Shown: one piece after another, positions 1 to 7,579 of the stretch
Numbering within the stretch: the first letter of the stretch is position 1
Layout: every line of letters begins with the position of its first letter
Source: Saccharicrinis aurantiacus
GTDB lineage: Bacteria > Bacteroidota > Bacteroidia > Bacteroidales > Marinilabiliaceae
Direction of reading: 5' to 3'
Length of the DNA: 64,000 bases
Assembly (NCBI RefSeq): GCF_001660705.2
Contig: NZ_LYBV02000022.1
Span: 1 to 64,000, forward strand
Program-made: the position numbers and the translations under genes
The notes under the pieces: model-generated
What the model was told of the DNA's origin: nothing
Database searches by the model: none
What the model saw: only the letters and a program-made list of their open reading frames with translations

Positions 1-42
1 CCCCTACCTATCTCACCCTAAATATGGAAAAAGAAATAAAAA

Positions 43-80
43 ACAAAACCCTTCAAAACAAAGAGTTTTGAAGGGTTTTG
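43..80 (-). terminator. Rho-independent terminator of the tmRNA gene
   Basis: Read on the minus strand, this is a long stem (AAAACCCTTCAAAAC against GTTTTGAAGGGTTTT) with a short TCTTT loop, followed by a T-rich tract. It lies about 20 bases past the 3' end of the tmRNA, as expected for its transcription stop. Confidence 0.8.
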
Positions 81-102
81 AAGCTTTCTGAAATCGCTTT
101 TG

Positions 103-497
103 TGGAGATGCAGGGTTTCGAACCCTGGTCCAGTCAAGGAAGCAATATGCTTTCTACATGCTTAGCTCTGACTTAATTTTCGAATAATAGCCGGCCCAAA
201 GCGACCAACTACTACCTTATCTTCTTTATTTAAGCAACAACCCAAAGCTTGTAGTTGCCGGTTCCCAATTTTCCAGCATCTCTGATTTAAGCCGCCTCAG
301 GACGATAGCACTTAAGAGATGTCTTGTTTCAGTATCTTATACCGAATAATGCTAATCTACTATACTTCGATTAAGCTGCAAGAGCGTAATTATTTTCGCC
401 TTATAAAAAGTTGAAACCCGAGATTAAAGAGCCGGAATTCCTGTGCTCTGCATGCTTACATACAACTTTCACCTGCTGTCGAATCCATATCATCCCC
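103..497 (-). ncRNA. ssrA: tmRNA (ssrA), tag GENNYALAA
   Basis: Transfer-messenger RNA, which rescues stalled ribosomes and tags the truncated protein for proteolysis. On the minus strand the 5' end GGGGATG (491-497) pairs with CATCTCC (104-110) to form the tRNA-like acceptor stem. A T arm with GGTTCGAAACC lies just inside the 3' end, and the typical GGATTCGAC follows the 5' stem. The internal reading frame at 371-400 reads GGC GAA AAT AAT TAC GCT CTT GCA GCT TAA, encoding GENNYALAA; the resume alanine codon would lie just upstream. Length is about 395 nt, a normal one-piece tmRNA. The acceptor is followed by CA rather than CCA, so CCA is probably added after transcription. The ends are inferred from the acceptor stem pairing. 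Confidence 0.95.
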
Positions 498-517
498 AGA
501 TGTGTTGTACTTGGGTG

Positions 518-525
518 CAAAACTA
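518..525 (-). promoter_or_regulatory. Bacteroidota -7 box for tmRNA
   Basis: On the minus strand the sequence TAGTTTTG matches TAnnTTTG, about 20 bases upstream of the mature tmRNA 5' end. A TTG lies at 541-543, but with a spacer of only 15 bases, so the -33 element is uncertain. Confidence 0.45.
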
Positions 526-604
526 ATAAAAAACTTCATACAATAAAGCTTTTATAGCTTTATTTAAAGGTAGAAGTTACGCTCATTTACTCCAAAATTA
601 TAGC

Positions 605-633
605 AAAAAAAAGAGAGCATAAAGCTCTCTTTT
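605..633 (-). terminator. Rho-independent terminator after pyk
   Basis: The minus strand reads AAAAGAGAGC, a five-base loop, GCTCTCTTTT and then a run of T. This perfect stem with a U-tract lies about 20 bases after the pyk stop codon. Confidence 0.85.
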
Positions 634-653
634 AATGTAAATATTGTAACTAA

Positions 654-2093
654 TTAATCAACAATTGTTTCTGCTTTCTTAAGAAGATTTTCAACAGTAA
701 TAATCTCTAAGAAAGAAGTACCACCACCAATTCCGAAGCTACCTCCAAGGTAAGCAACTAAATCCTGAGTACTTAATACATCTTTTTTAACAAGCTTGTT
801 TAAAGTCTTGATTAAGATTTCTTTTTTAGATGTACCATCTTCCATCATACGTGGACTTACACCATAAGAAAGAGATAATTCTCTTGCTACTCTATCATTG
901 TAACAAAGACCGTAAACAGGAGCTTCGCCTCTAAATGCAGCTAAATAACGAGCAGTTCTTCCAGTAAAACTATCAGTAATAACAGCTTTAATATCTAATT
1001 CTTTAGACGCTTTAATTGCAGTATCAGCAAGGTAAGAAGTAACGCTATTTTTTGGTTGAGCAACAGGAATATCATTACGATTATCTTTTGCAGCTTCAAC
1101 TTCTCTAGCAATGCTCGACATAGTGTTTACAGCCTCAATACCATAATCACCATAAGCAGTTTCACCACTAAGCATAATTGCATCAGTACGGTAATAAATT
1201 GCGTTTGCAACATCAGTAACCTCAGCACGTGTTGGACGAGGATTTTTGATCATTGTGTGTAACATTTGAGTTGCTACAATCACTGGTTTCTTAGCATCAA
1301 CACATTTTCTGATTAATTGACGTTGGATTCCAGGAATTTTTTCTTGTGCAATTTCAATACCCATATCACCACGAGCGACCATTACACCATAAACACAACC
1401 TAAGATTTCGTCAATATTCTCAACACCTTCTTGGTTCTCAATTTTAGCGATAATTTTAGCAGGACACTCAAGTCTATCTAATTCAGCCTGAACATCAGCA
1501 ACATCAGTAGAGTTACGAACAAAAGAGTGAGCAATAAAGTCAATTCCTTGCTCAGCAGCATAACCTAAGAAAGTGATATCTTTTTCAGTTAAAGAAGGAA
1601 GGCTAATACGAACACCAGGAACGTTAACACTTTTCTTACCACCAATTTCACCATCATTTTCAACTCTAACAACTAAGTGATCGTCATGTTTCTCGATAAC
1701 TTTAAGAGCTGTTTCACCATCATCTATTAAAACATCACCATCAAGAGGCATATCTTTAACAAAATTAGCATAAGAAACACATACACATTTCTCAGTAGAT
1801 TTTGTTTCTGGCTCACCTTTCATTAATAAAGTATCACCTTTTGCTACTAAAATTTTGTTACCATCTTCAGTAGGTGTAGTTCTAATTTCTGGACCTTTAG
1901 TATCTACTAAAAGTGCAATTTTGTCAGATACAGAACGCACTGTAGACACAACTCTACATAATCCCTCATAATCCATGTGGGCAGTGTTCAACCTTACAAC
2001 ATTAACTCCTGCTTTGTAAAGTCCTTTAACGTAATCTGGGTCACACTTCATGTCTGACACTGTTGCTACAATCTTCGTAAGCTTTTTCATCAA
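654..2093 (-). CDS. pyk: Pyruvate kinase
   Basis: Converts phosphoenolpyruvate and ADP to pyruvate and ATP, the last step of glycolysis, in the cytoplasm. The 479 residues match the usual bacterial length. Family motifs are clear: TKIVATVSD at the N-terminus (first beta strand of the barrel), MVARGDMGIEI in the active-site region, and VATQMLHTMIKNPRPTRAEVTD followed by DAIMLSGETA. The C-terminal third is the alpha/beta allosteric domain. The gene lies 21 bases downstream of aroQ on the same strand, so the two are probably cotranscribed, and a strong terminator follows. The start gives two Met codons (MMKKL), and either could be used. Confidence 0.97.
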   Translation of the reverse strand: MMKKLTKIVATVSDMKCDPDYVKGLYKAGVNVVRLNTAHMDYEGLCRVVSTVRSVSDKIALLVDTKGPEIRTTPTEDGNKILVAKGDTLLMKGEPETKSTEKCVCVSYANFVKDMPLDGDVLIDDGETALKVIEKHDDHLVVRVENDGEIGGKKSVNVPGVRISLPSLTEKDITFLGYAAEQGIDFIAHSFVRNSTDVADVQAELDRLECPAKIIAKIENQEGVENIDEILGCVYGVMVARGDMGIEIAQEKIPGIQRQLIRKCVDAKKPVIVATQMLHTMIKNPRPTRAEVTDVANAIYYRTDAIMLSGETAYGDYGIEAVNTMSSIAREVEAAKDNRNDIPVAQPKNSVTSYLADTAIKASKELDIKAVITDSFTGRTARYLAAFRGEAPVYGLCYNDRVARELSLSYGVSPRMMEDGTSKKEILIKTLNKLVKKDVLSTQDLVAYLGGSFGIGGGTSFLEIITVENLLKKAETIVD

Positions 2094-2114
2094 CTAAATA
2101 TTTATTTCAATTTT

Positions 2115-2561
2115 CTAACTGGGCGAATTAATATTCTCTGTTTCCTTTAATAGCAAAGACTCAATAGCTAAAATATATGAGTCTAGTCCAAATCCTGCAA
2201 TGGTTCCAACACAAACTGGCGATATAAAAGAATGATGCCTAAATTGTTCGCGTTTAAAAACGTTTGAAATATGAACTTCGATTACGGGAGTGGTAATTCC
2301 TGATATAGCGTCTGCTAAAGCAACAGAGGTATGCGTATATGCACCTGCATTTAAAACAATACCATCAAATGTAAATCCAACTTCATGAATTTTATCTAAC
2401 AATTTCCCTTCAGAATTTGATTGATAATACTCTAAATTTATATTAGAATACTTCTTCTGTACGGCAGTAAAGAAAGATTCAAAACTTTGATTTCCATATA
2501 CATTTACTTCTCTTTTTCCAAGCAAATTAAGATTTGGACCATTTATTATTAAAATCTTCAT
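2115..2561 (-). CDS. aroQ: 3-dehydroquinate dehydratase, type II
   Basis: Dehydrates 3-dehydroquinate to 3-dehydroshikimate in the shikimate pathway (aromatic amino acid synthesis); the type II enzyme is a cytoplasmic dodecamer. The 148-residue length fits. Signatures seen are NGPNLNLLGKRE near the start, VYGNQSF with the catalytic-loop Tyr, LNAGAYTHTSVALADA in the middle, and EVHISN then REQFRHHS carrying the catalytic His region. First gene of an aroQ-pyk pair. The C-terminal tail after SLLLKE is short and variable. A TAnnTTTG box at 2619-2626 (minus strand TACATTTG) is a candidate promoter. Confidence 0.96.
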   Translation of the reverse strand: MKILIINGPNLNLLGKREVNVYGNQSFESFFTAVQKKYSNINLEYYQSNSEGKLLDKIHEVGFTFDGIVLNAGAYTHTSVALADAISGITTPVIEVHISNVFKREQFRHHSFISPVCVGTIAGFGLDSYILAIESLLLKETENINSPS

Positions 2562-3019
2562 CTGATATATAATTGTAGTACTATTAACTACAGTTGCACG
2601 CTTTTATTATTATTTGTGCAAATGTATTGAAAACTTATGTCATTTTAAACACAATTGGGGTTCAATGATTAAAATCAGGCCTTTTTTTTTCATATGGAGA
2701 TAGTACATTGCTAGCTATACCAAACAACACATAAGTTAAGTAGTTGTAATTAAGACCTAAAGAAAATGATTTACTATATTTTTATAATGATTATAAATTA
2801 AATCATTTAAGCTTGAATATAATTTTATGATAAGAGTACAACTCTTTATTGAGTGTTTGGGTACTTATAAAATAAAAATTAATATCTTTGCGATATAATT
2901 TACCTTCCTAAGCAAAAACGCATTATTTTAACATAAAAATTATTAGATTATTTGACTTTGTTAAGTTGTATTTTTATATTTACTTAATAACAGTTTACAT
3001 ATCATAAAATAACGATAAT
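2562..3019. other. Intergenic region between divergent aroQ and xerD
   Basis: AT-rich and without a convincing ORF. It holds a candidate minus-strand -7 box for aroQ (TACATTTG, 2619-2626). For xerD there is a plus-strand TATCTTTG (2883-2890) preceded by TTG at 2857-2859 with a 23-base spacer. An inverted repeat, AAATGATTTA at about 2764 and TAAATCATTT at about 2800, is also present with no evident role. Confidence 0.5.
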
Positions 3020-3919
3020 ATGATTTGGGAATCAGAAATTGAAGATTTTAAGGGATACCTCAAAGTGGAAAAAGGATTATCAGATAATTCCATTCACGCT
3101 TATCACACGGACCTAAACAAATTAATTCAATATTTAAAAGAAAAGGATTATAGAGTAAACCCAGAGGAGGTTACTATAGTTCACCTAAGAGAAATGGTAG
3201 AGTGGGTAGCCCAAAAGGGAATTAGTGCTCGAACTCAAGCTAGAATAATTAGTGGTATTAAAGCCTTTTATAAGTATCTTTTAATAGAAGAGAAAATAGA
3301 GAAGGATCCTACAGCATTGCTAGTTCCACCAAAAATTGAACGCAAACTACCAGAATTGCTATCTGTTGAAGAAATCGATTCTATAATTAATTGTATTGAC
3401 ACAAAAAAACCTGAGGGGCAAAGAAATAGAGCTATATTAGAAACGCTTTATAGTTGTGGCCTGAGAGTTTCTGAACTTATAGAACTAAAAATATCTAATC
3501 TATATTTTGAAACTGGATTTATTAAAGTTGATGGTAAAGGGAAAAAAGAACGTTTAGTGCCAATTAGTTCAAAAGCCATCAAAGAGATCAATTTATACTT
3601 AAGCGAGTATAGACGTTTATTGAACATACATAAAGATAGTGAAGATGTATTATTCCTAAACAGAAGAGGTAAACGATTATCAAGGGTAATGATATTTACA
3701 ATTATCAAAAACCTTGTTACAAAAGTTGGTATTAAGAAAAATGTAAGTCCGCATACGTTCAGACATTCATTTGCTACCCACCTTGTAGAAGGCGGAGCAA
3801 ATCTTAGAGCTGTTCAAGAGATGCTTGGACACACCTCAATTGTAACTACTGAGTTTTATACTCATCTAGATAGTCAATATCTAAAAGAAACAATGTCACA
3901 ATTTCATCCTAGATCATAA
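3020..3919 (+). CDS. xerD: Tyrosine recombinase XerD
   Basis: Site-specific recombinase that with a partner resolves chromosome dimers at dif. At 299 residues it has the standard XerC/D layout: an N-terminal SAM-like DNA-binding domain (about 1-90) and a C-terminal catalytic domain. The full catalytic set is visible: R149 (CGLRVSE), K173 (DGKGKKER), H245 and R248 (HTFRHSFATH), H271 (LGHTSI) and nucleophile Y280 (TEFYTHL). These sit one residue later than in E. coli XerD. It stands alone rather than next to an integron or phage, and nearly perfect agreement with XerD motifs such as GGANLRAVQEMLGH favours the housekeeping enzyme over a mobile integrase. Confidence 0.93.
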   Translation: MIWESEIEDFKGYLKVEKGLSDNSIHAYHTDLNKLIQYLKEKDYRVNPEEVTIVHLREMVEWVAQKGISARTQARIISGIKAFYKYLLIEEKIEKDPTALLVPPKIERKLPELLSVEEIDSIINCIDTKKPEGQRNRAILETLYSCGLRVSELIELKISNLYFETGFIKVDGKGKKERLVPISSKAIKEINLYLSEYRRLLNIHKDSEDVLFLNRRGKRLSRVMIFTIIKNLVTKVGIKKNVSPHTFRHSFATHLVEGGANLRAVQEMLGHTSIVTTEFYTHLDSQYLKETMSQFHPRS

Positions 3920-3930
3920 GATGTAAATAA

Positions 3931-3957
3931 AAAAGGAGCCGAATGGCTCCTTTTTTA
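3931..3957. terminator. Bidirectional terminator between xerD and rsmD
   Basis: AAAAGGAGCC-GAAT-GGCTCCTTTT stem-loop flanked by A-tract and T-tract, placed between the convergent xerD and rsmD genes. Confidence 0.85.
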
Positions 3958-3972
3958 TTTAATTATCTCTAC

Positions 3973-4509
3973 CTAAGCTCTAAATAATGTAAATACTACC
4001 TTTCCATTAATTCGATCTTCAATAAAATTAGGGTGACTATTAAAACTAGCATCCCCTGAGTGTTCGAAAATCAATAGTCCACCGTCACTCAAAAGCTTAT
4101 TATCTAGAATCAATTGTGGAAGCTTAATTGCCTTCTCCATATCATAAGGAGGATCGGCAAATATTAAATCATACTTCTCACTTGTTTTTTCTACAAACTT
4201 AAAAGCATCACCTTTAAGGGCGCTTACCTTACCCTTCAAGTCTAATTCATCAATAGTTTGCATAATAAATTTATAATGCGGGTATCGCAGCTCAACACAA
4301 GTAACCTTATTTGCACCTCTTGAAGCAAATTCGTAGCTAATGCTGCCTGTTCCGCCAAATAAATCAAGCACATTTAAACCTTCAAAATCTATTGTATTGT
4401 TTAAAACATTAAACAGATTTTCTTTAGCAAAATCAGTAGTTGGTCGGGCTTTAAAACTCTTAGGAGGACTAAATCTTCGCCCTTTAAGTTTACCACTTAT
4501 TATACGCAT
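3973..4509 (-). CDS. rsmD: 16S rRNA (guanine966-N2)-methyltransferase RsmD
   Basis: Methylates G966 of 16S rRNA using S-adenosylmethionine. The protein has 178 residues, the usual length. The N-terminus MRIISGKLKGRR and ARPTTDFAKENLFN are RsmD signatures; VLDLFGGTGSISYE is the SAM-binding motif I and FADPPYD is the N-methyltransferase motif IV. It overlaps the upstream DUF3822 gene by 10 bases, so the two are translationally coupled, an arrangement I recall from other Bacteroidota. It is convergent with xerD across a shared terminator. Confidence 0.95.
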   Translation of the reverse strand: MRIISGKLKGRRFSPPKSFKARPTTDFAKENLFNVLNNTIDFEGLNVLDLFGGTGSISYEFASRGANKVTCVELRYPHYKFIMQTIDELDLKGKVSALKGDAFKFVEKTSEKYDLIFADPPYDMEKAIKLPQLILDNKLLSDGGLLIFEHSGDASFNSHPNFIEDRINGKVVFTLFRA

Positions 4510-5357
4510 ATTGGAATATTAAATAAATTTAAATGTGTTTGAATAGGAATATTCTTAAAGATTTGCGAAAACCTAAAGTGCTTTGTAGAGGTACTTAACT
4601 CTACTCGCTTAATATACTTCTTAAGCATCGCATAGGTATTGTCGTTTTTATCAATACTTCCTGATAAATAAACCGTGGTTTTGGAGGTATTAAGTTTTAA
4701 TTGATCGAAAACAAATAAAGTAAAATATAAGAAATCGTTATTGTTTTTATATGTGAATGCATTATGAAGTATTAAGTTATTACCAGCTGTTACTGCAATA
4801 TCGAAATACTTATTATTAACATTAATATGTACGTGGTTTTTCTTACTATCTATAGTAGTACTCAATAATGCATTTTCGATAAAAGGTACAATTTCACAAA
4901 AATAATGAATATCAGAATAGTATTTCTTTAACAGACTTACCAACTCTTGAGGTATACTATAAATACACCAAGCATCAGCCATTTTTATTTTACTAAAAAA
5001 AACTTCTCCTTCAGGATGATTATTGCTAGATATTGTAAAGTTAAGTTGTTCCCTTGCTTGTTCTTTATTAAAAATACCATCAGGAACTAAGGTGTAGTAA
5101 TTAGAGTTATAGCTAAAAAATATCTTTTGATAGGGATATAGTAGAACTGGGTTTTCTCTTAACTCCTGCTCTAAAACATTAGTAGGTTCTTGTGTTGGAT
5201 TAATCTTTTTATGCCAGAATTGGATATATTCATTACTAACTGGGTCTAGTACACAAAAAGAAAATCCATCCAGCGAAAGCTGAATGGATAAAAAATATGA
5301 CGTTGTTACATTAACATCGAAATTACTATCAATAACTGAGATTGACTCCATATTCAT
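4500..5357 (-). CDS. DUF3822 family protein
   Basis: A 285-residue protein of the Bacteroidota-specific DUF3822 family, recognised from its opening (FDVNVTTSYFLSIQLSLDGFSFCVLD), the central SSNNHPEGEVFFSKI-type stretch and its position directly upstream of rsmD. There is no signal peptide or membrane helix. Biochemical function is unknown. The alternating hydrophobic strands in both halves would fit an actin/PilM-like two-lobed fold, but that is my inference and not established here. It overlaps rsmD by 10 bases and follows a membrane-anchored pseudopilin-like gene by 15 bases, so all three are probably one operon. Confidence 0.75.
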   Translation of the reverse strand: MNMESISVIDSNFDVNVTTSYFLSIQLSLDGFSFCVLDPVSNEYIQFWHKKINPTQEPTNVLEQELRENPVLLYPYQKIFFSYNSNYYTLVPDGIFNKEQAREQLNFTISSNNHPEGEVFFSKIKMADAWCIYSIPQELVSLLKKYYSDIHYFCEIVPFIENALLSTTIDSKKNHVHINVNNKYFDIAVTAGNNLILHNAFTYKNNNDFLYFTLFVFDQLKLNTSKTTVYLSGSIDKNDNTYAMLKKYIKRVELSTSTKHFRFSQIFKNIPIQTHLNLFNIPICV

Positions 5358-5372
5358 TTGTTCGATATAGAA

Positions 5373-6002
5373 TTACTCCCAGTTACCTGCATTGTTATTT
5401 GTTTCTTCAAGAGAACCAACTTTTAAACCTGCATATCTTTCTAATTTACGAGCTTTATCATTAAGATTAATAACCTCTTGCTCCTCTAATCCATTTAGAT
5501 ATACGTTATTTTCAACTTTTGCTTCAAATACCTGCACTTTCACACCAGAACCTGTAAGTACAATACCAGCACCTAACTCAAACTGCTCACCATCAGTAAA
5601 TGGAATATAGCGTAGTGAATCAATTGGGTAACTATCAGCAAATAGTGAATCCGCAACACCAACAGCAATTGTATCTCTACTAATTAACCCTACTTTAAGA
5701 GCTTTTTCTTCTGTCCAACCTGCTTCAACTAAACTATCAGAAAGGCTACCTTCTTTCTTTACTAATTGTAAAGAGTCAGTTTTCACAAAGTTAATTAAGG
5801 TATCAAAACTACCTGTATACTTGTCGTAACGGGTTTTATAGGCTACCTGAGCAGTTCTAATGTCTTTTAAACGCTCAATTACTTCGGTACTTCTCATCTT
5901 GTGCGATTTTTGAAATCTAATTGGCTTCTGAACGCTTTCAACTACAGCGTATGCTAAGCCAGCTATTACAAGAAAAAGAATAATTTGAATTACTGTTTTC
6001 AT
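5373..6002 (-). CDS. Membrane-anchored pseudopilin-like protein, unknown function
   Basis: A 209-residue protein with one N-terminal hydrophobic helix (about residues 4-22) and a soluble remainder, presumably exported. Just after the helix it has IRTAQVAYKTRYDKYTGSF then DTLINFV. This resembles the post-helix segment of type II secretion/type IV pseudopilins (AQxAYxxxxxxYtxsxdxL), but the prepilin peptidase site (G|FTLIE) is not present. The rest is acidic and rich in short Asp-Ser-Leu motifs. It begins the operon with DUF3822 and rsmD. No named family is recognised with confidence; the pilin-like reading is a similarity of pattern only. Confidence 0.65.
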   Translation of the reverse strand: MKTVIQIILFLVIAGLAYAVVESVQKPIRFQKSHKMRSTEVIERLKDIRTAQVAYKTRYDKYTGSFDTLINFVKTDSLQLVKKEGSLSDSLVEAGWTEEKALKVGLISRDTIAVGVADSLFADSYPIDSLRYIPFTDGEQFELGAGIVLTGSGVKVQVFEAKVENNVYLNGLEEQEVINLNDKARKLERYAGLKVGSLEETNNNAGNWE

Positions 6003-6092
6003 TATTTTACGGATTTTTTTGTATTAGTTTGAAGTCACAAATTTAAAAAAAAATTTAAATTACAGTTTTGGTTTCTGATTTTTTACAACAAA

Positions 6093-7514
6093 ATGATAAA
6101 TAAACATTTAATTAACCTGCTAAATAATGCATTCGAACACACTCCTACCACATCGCAACAGGCATGCATACAGGGATTTGCCGAATTTTTAACAAGCGAC
6201 TCAACAAAACCACTTTTTTTATTAAAAGGTTACGCCGGAACCGGAAAATCGTCTTTAACGGGGTCTTTTGTGGAAGTTTTGAAAGAATTAAAGTTCAGAA
6301 TTTGTCTTATGGCACCAACCGGAAGAGCGGCAAAAGTATTTAGTTCGTTCGCTAACACACCATCTTTTACGATACATAAAAGTATTTATCGACAACAATC
6401 AGCCAATGATGGATTTGGATCTTTCAAAACAGGCAAAAATTTAAAAACCGATACTGTATTTTTTGTAGATGAAGCTTCAATGATTTCTGGAAACACCGGA
6501 GACTATTCTGGGTTTGGTTCTGGAAACTTATTAGAAGACTTAATCGAGTTCGTATTTGACGGAAAAAATTGCAAATTGGTTGTTATTGGAGATGATGCAC
6601 AGTTACCACCTGTTGGAAGCTCAGAAAGCGTAGCGATGGTAAAATCTAATTTAGAAGTTTATGGCTCTACTGTGTTTGAGCACTTCTTATCAGATATTGT
6701 TAGACAAAAAAACAAAAGTGGCATTGTAAGTTGTGCATCAATGTTAAGGCAAGAAATTGAAAGCAATCAGTTTATTTCTGAGATTCCTCAGTTTGATATA
6801 GAAGAGTATTCAGATGTTAAACGAGTATTAGGCGAAGAGCTCTTAGATGAAATTCAACAGGCATACGATACCTATGGTATGGATAATACCTTAATTGTAA
6901 ACCGATCGAATAAACGAGCTAATTTATACAACAATGGTATTAGAAATAGCATTCTTTATAGAGAAGAAGAATTAGCCGTTGGTGACTATGTGCTCGTGGT
7001 GAAAAATAACTATCATTGGTTAAAGAACAGCAAAGAAGTAGATTTTATTGCAAATGGAGATATTGCTGAGATTGTTAGAATACGCGGCTATGAGGAGCTA
7101 TACGGAAAGCGTTTTGTAAACTGTACTGTCCGCCTAATCGATTATAAAGAGTTAGAAGTTGATATAAAGTTATTACTTGATGTATTGCAGGCCGATACTC
7201 CTGGCTTAACCAAAAATGATCAAGAAGGATTCTTTTATGAAGTAATGGAAGATTATGCCGATTTAAAACCCAAACAAAAACAATATGAAGGCGTAAAAAA
7301 CAATGATTATTACAATGCGTTGCAAGTTAAGTATGCCTATGCAATGACCTGCCACAAGGCACAAGGTGGACAATGGAAGGCTGTTTTTGTTGACCCCGGC
7401 TTTTTACCTGAAGATGGTGTAGATAGAGATTACTACCGATGGCTTTATACAGCATTAACACGATGTACTGAGAAATTATACTTAGTCAACTTCAAAGATG
7501 AGTTCTTTTTATAG
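6093..7514 (+). CDS. RecD2-like ATP-dependent DNA helicase (AAA_30 / UvrD_C_2)
   Basis: A superfamily 1 helicase, probably acting in DNA repair or recombination in the cytoplasm. Motifs are in order: Q-like TTSQQACI, Walker A GYAGTGKSS (about 45), the Ia-type APTGRAAKVF, Walker B FFVDEASMIS, motif III VVIGDDAQLPP, and near the C-terminus AMTCHKAQGGQWK (motif V) and YTALTRCTEKLYLV (motif VI). The 473 residues are shorter than full RecD2 (about 720), lacking the N-terminal extension, as is common in Bacteroidota. It is divergent from the pseudopilin-like operon and convergent with the CoA-disulfide reductase gene. Confidence 0.88.
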   Translation: MINKHLINLLNNAFEHTPTTSQQACIQGFAEFLTSDSTKPLFLLKGYAGTGKSSLTGSFVEVLKELKFRICLMAPTGRAAKVFSSFANTPSFTIHKSIYRQQSANDGFGSFKTGKNLKTDTVFFVDEASMISGNTGDYSGFGSGNLLEDLIEFVFDGKNCKLVVIGDDAQLPPVGSSESVAMVKSNLEVYGSTVFEHFLSDIVRQKNKSGIVSCASMLRQEIESNQFISEIPQFDIEEYSDVKRVLGEELLDEIQQAYDTYGMDNTLIVNRSNKRANLYNNGIRNSILYREEELAVGDYVLVVKNNYHWLKNSKEVDFIANGDIAEIVRIRGYEELYGKRFVNCTVRLIDYKELEVDIKLLLDVLQADTPGLTKNDQEGFFYEVMEDYADLKPKQKQYEGVKNNDYYNALQVKYAYAMTCHKAQGGQWKAVFVDPGFLPEDGVDRDYYRWLYTALTRCTEKLYLVNFKDEFFL

Positions 7515-7540
7515 AAGTGGTCTTGGCATTTAATTCAATT

Positions 7541-7577
7541 AACCCAAGGAGATTATTCTTCCTTGGGTTATTATTTT
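7541..7577. terminator. Bidirectional terminator between helicase and cdr
   Basis: AACCCAAGGA and TCCTTGGGTT form a perfect 10-base stem around a nine-base loop. A T-rich tract follows on the plus strand, between two convergent genes. Confidence 0.8.
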
Positions 7578-7579
7578 TA

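Noticed and set aside
3020-3919. Tyrosine recombinase as a sign of an integrative element
   Set aside because: Motifs and length match the housekeeping XerD, and no attachment-site repeats or phage-type genes flank it.
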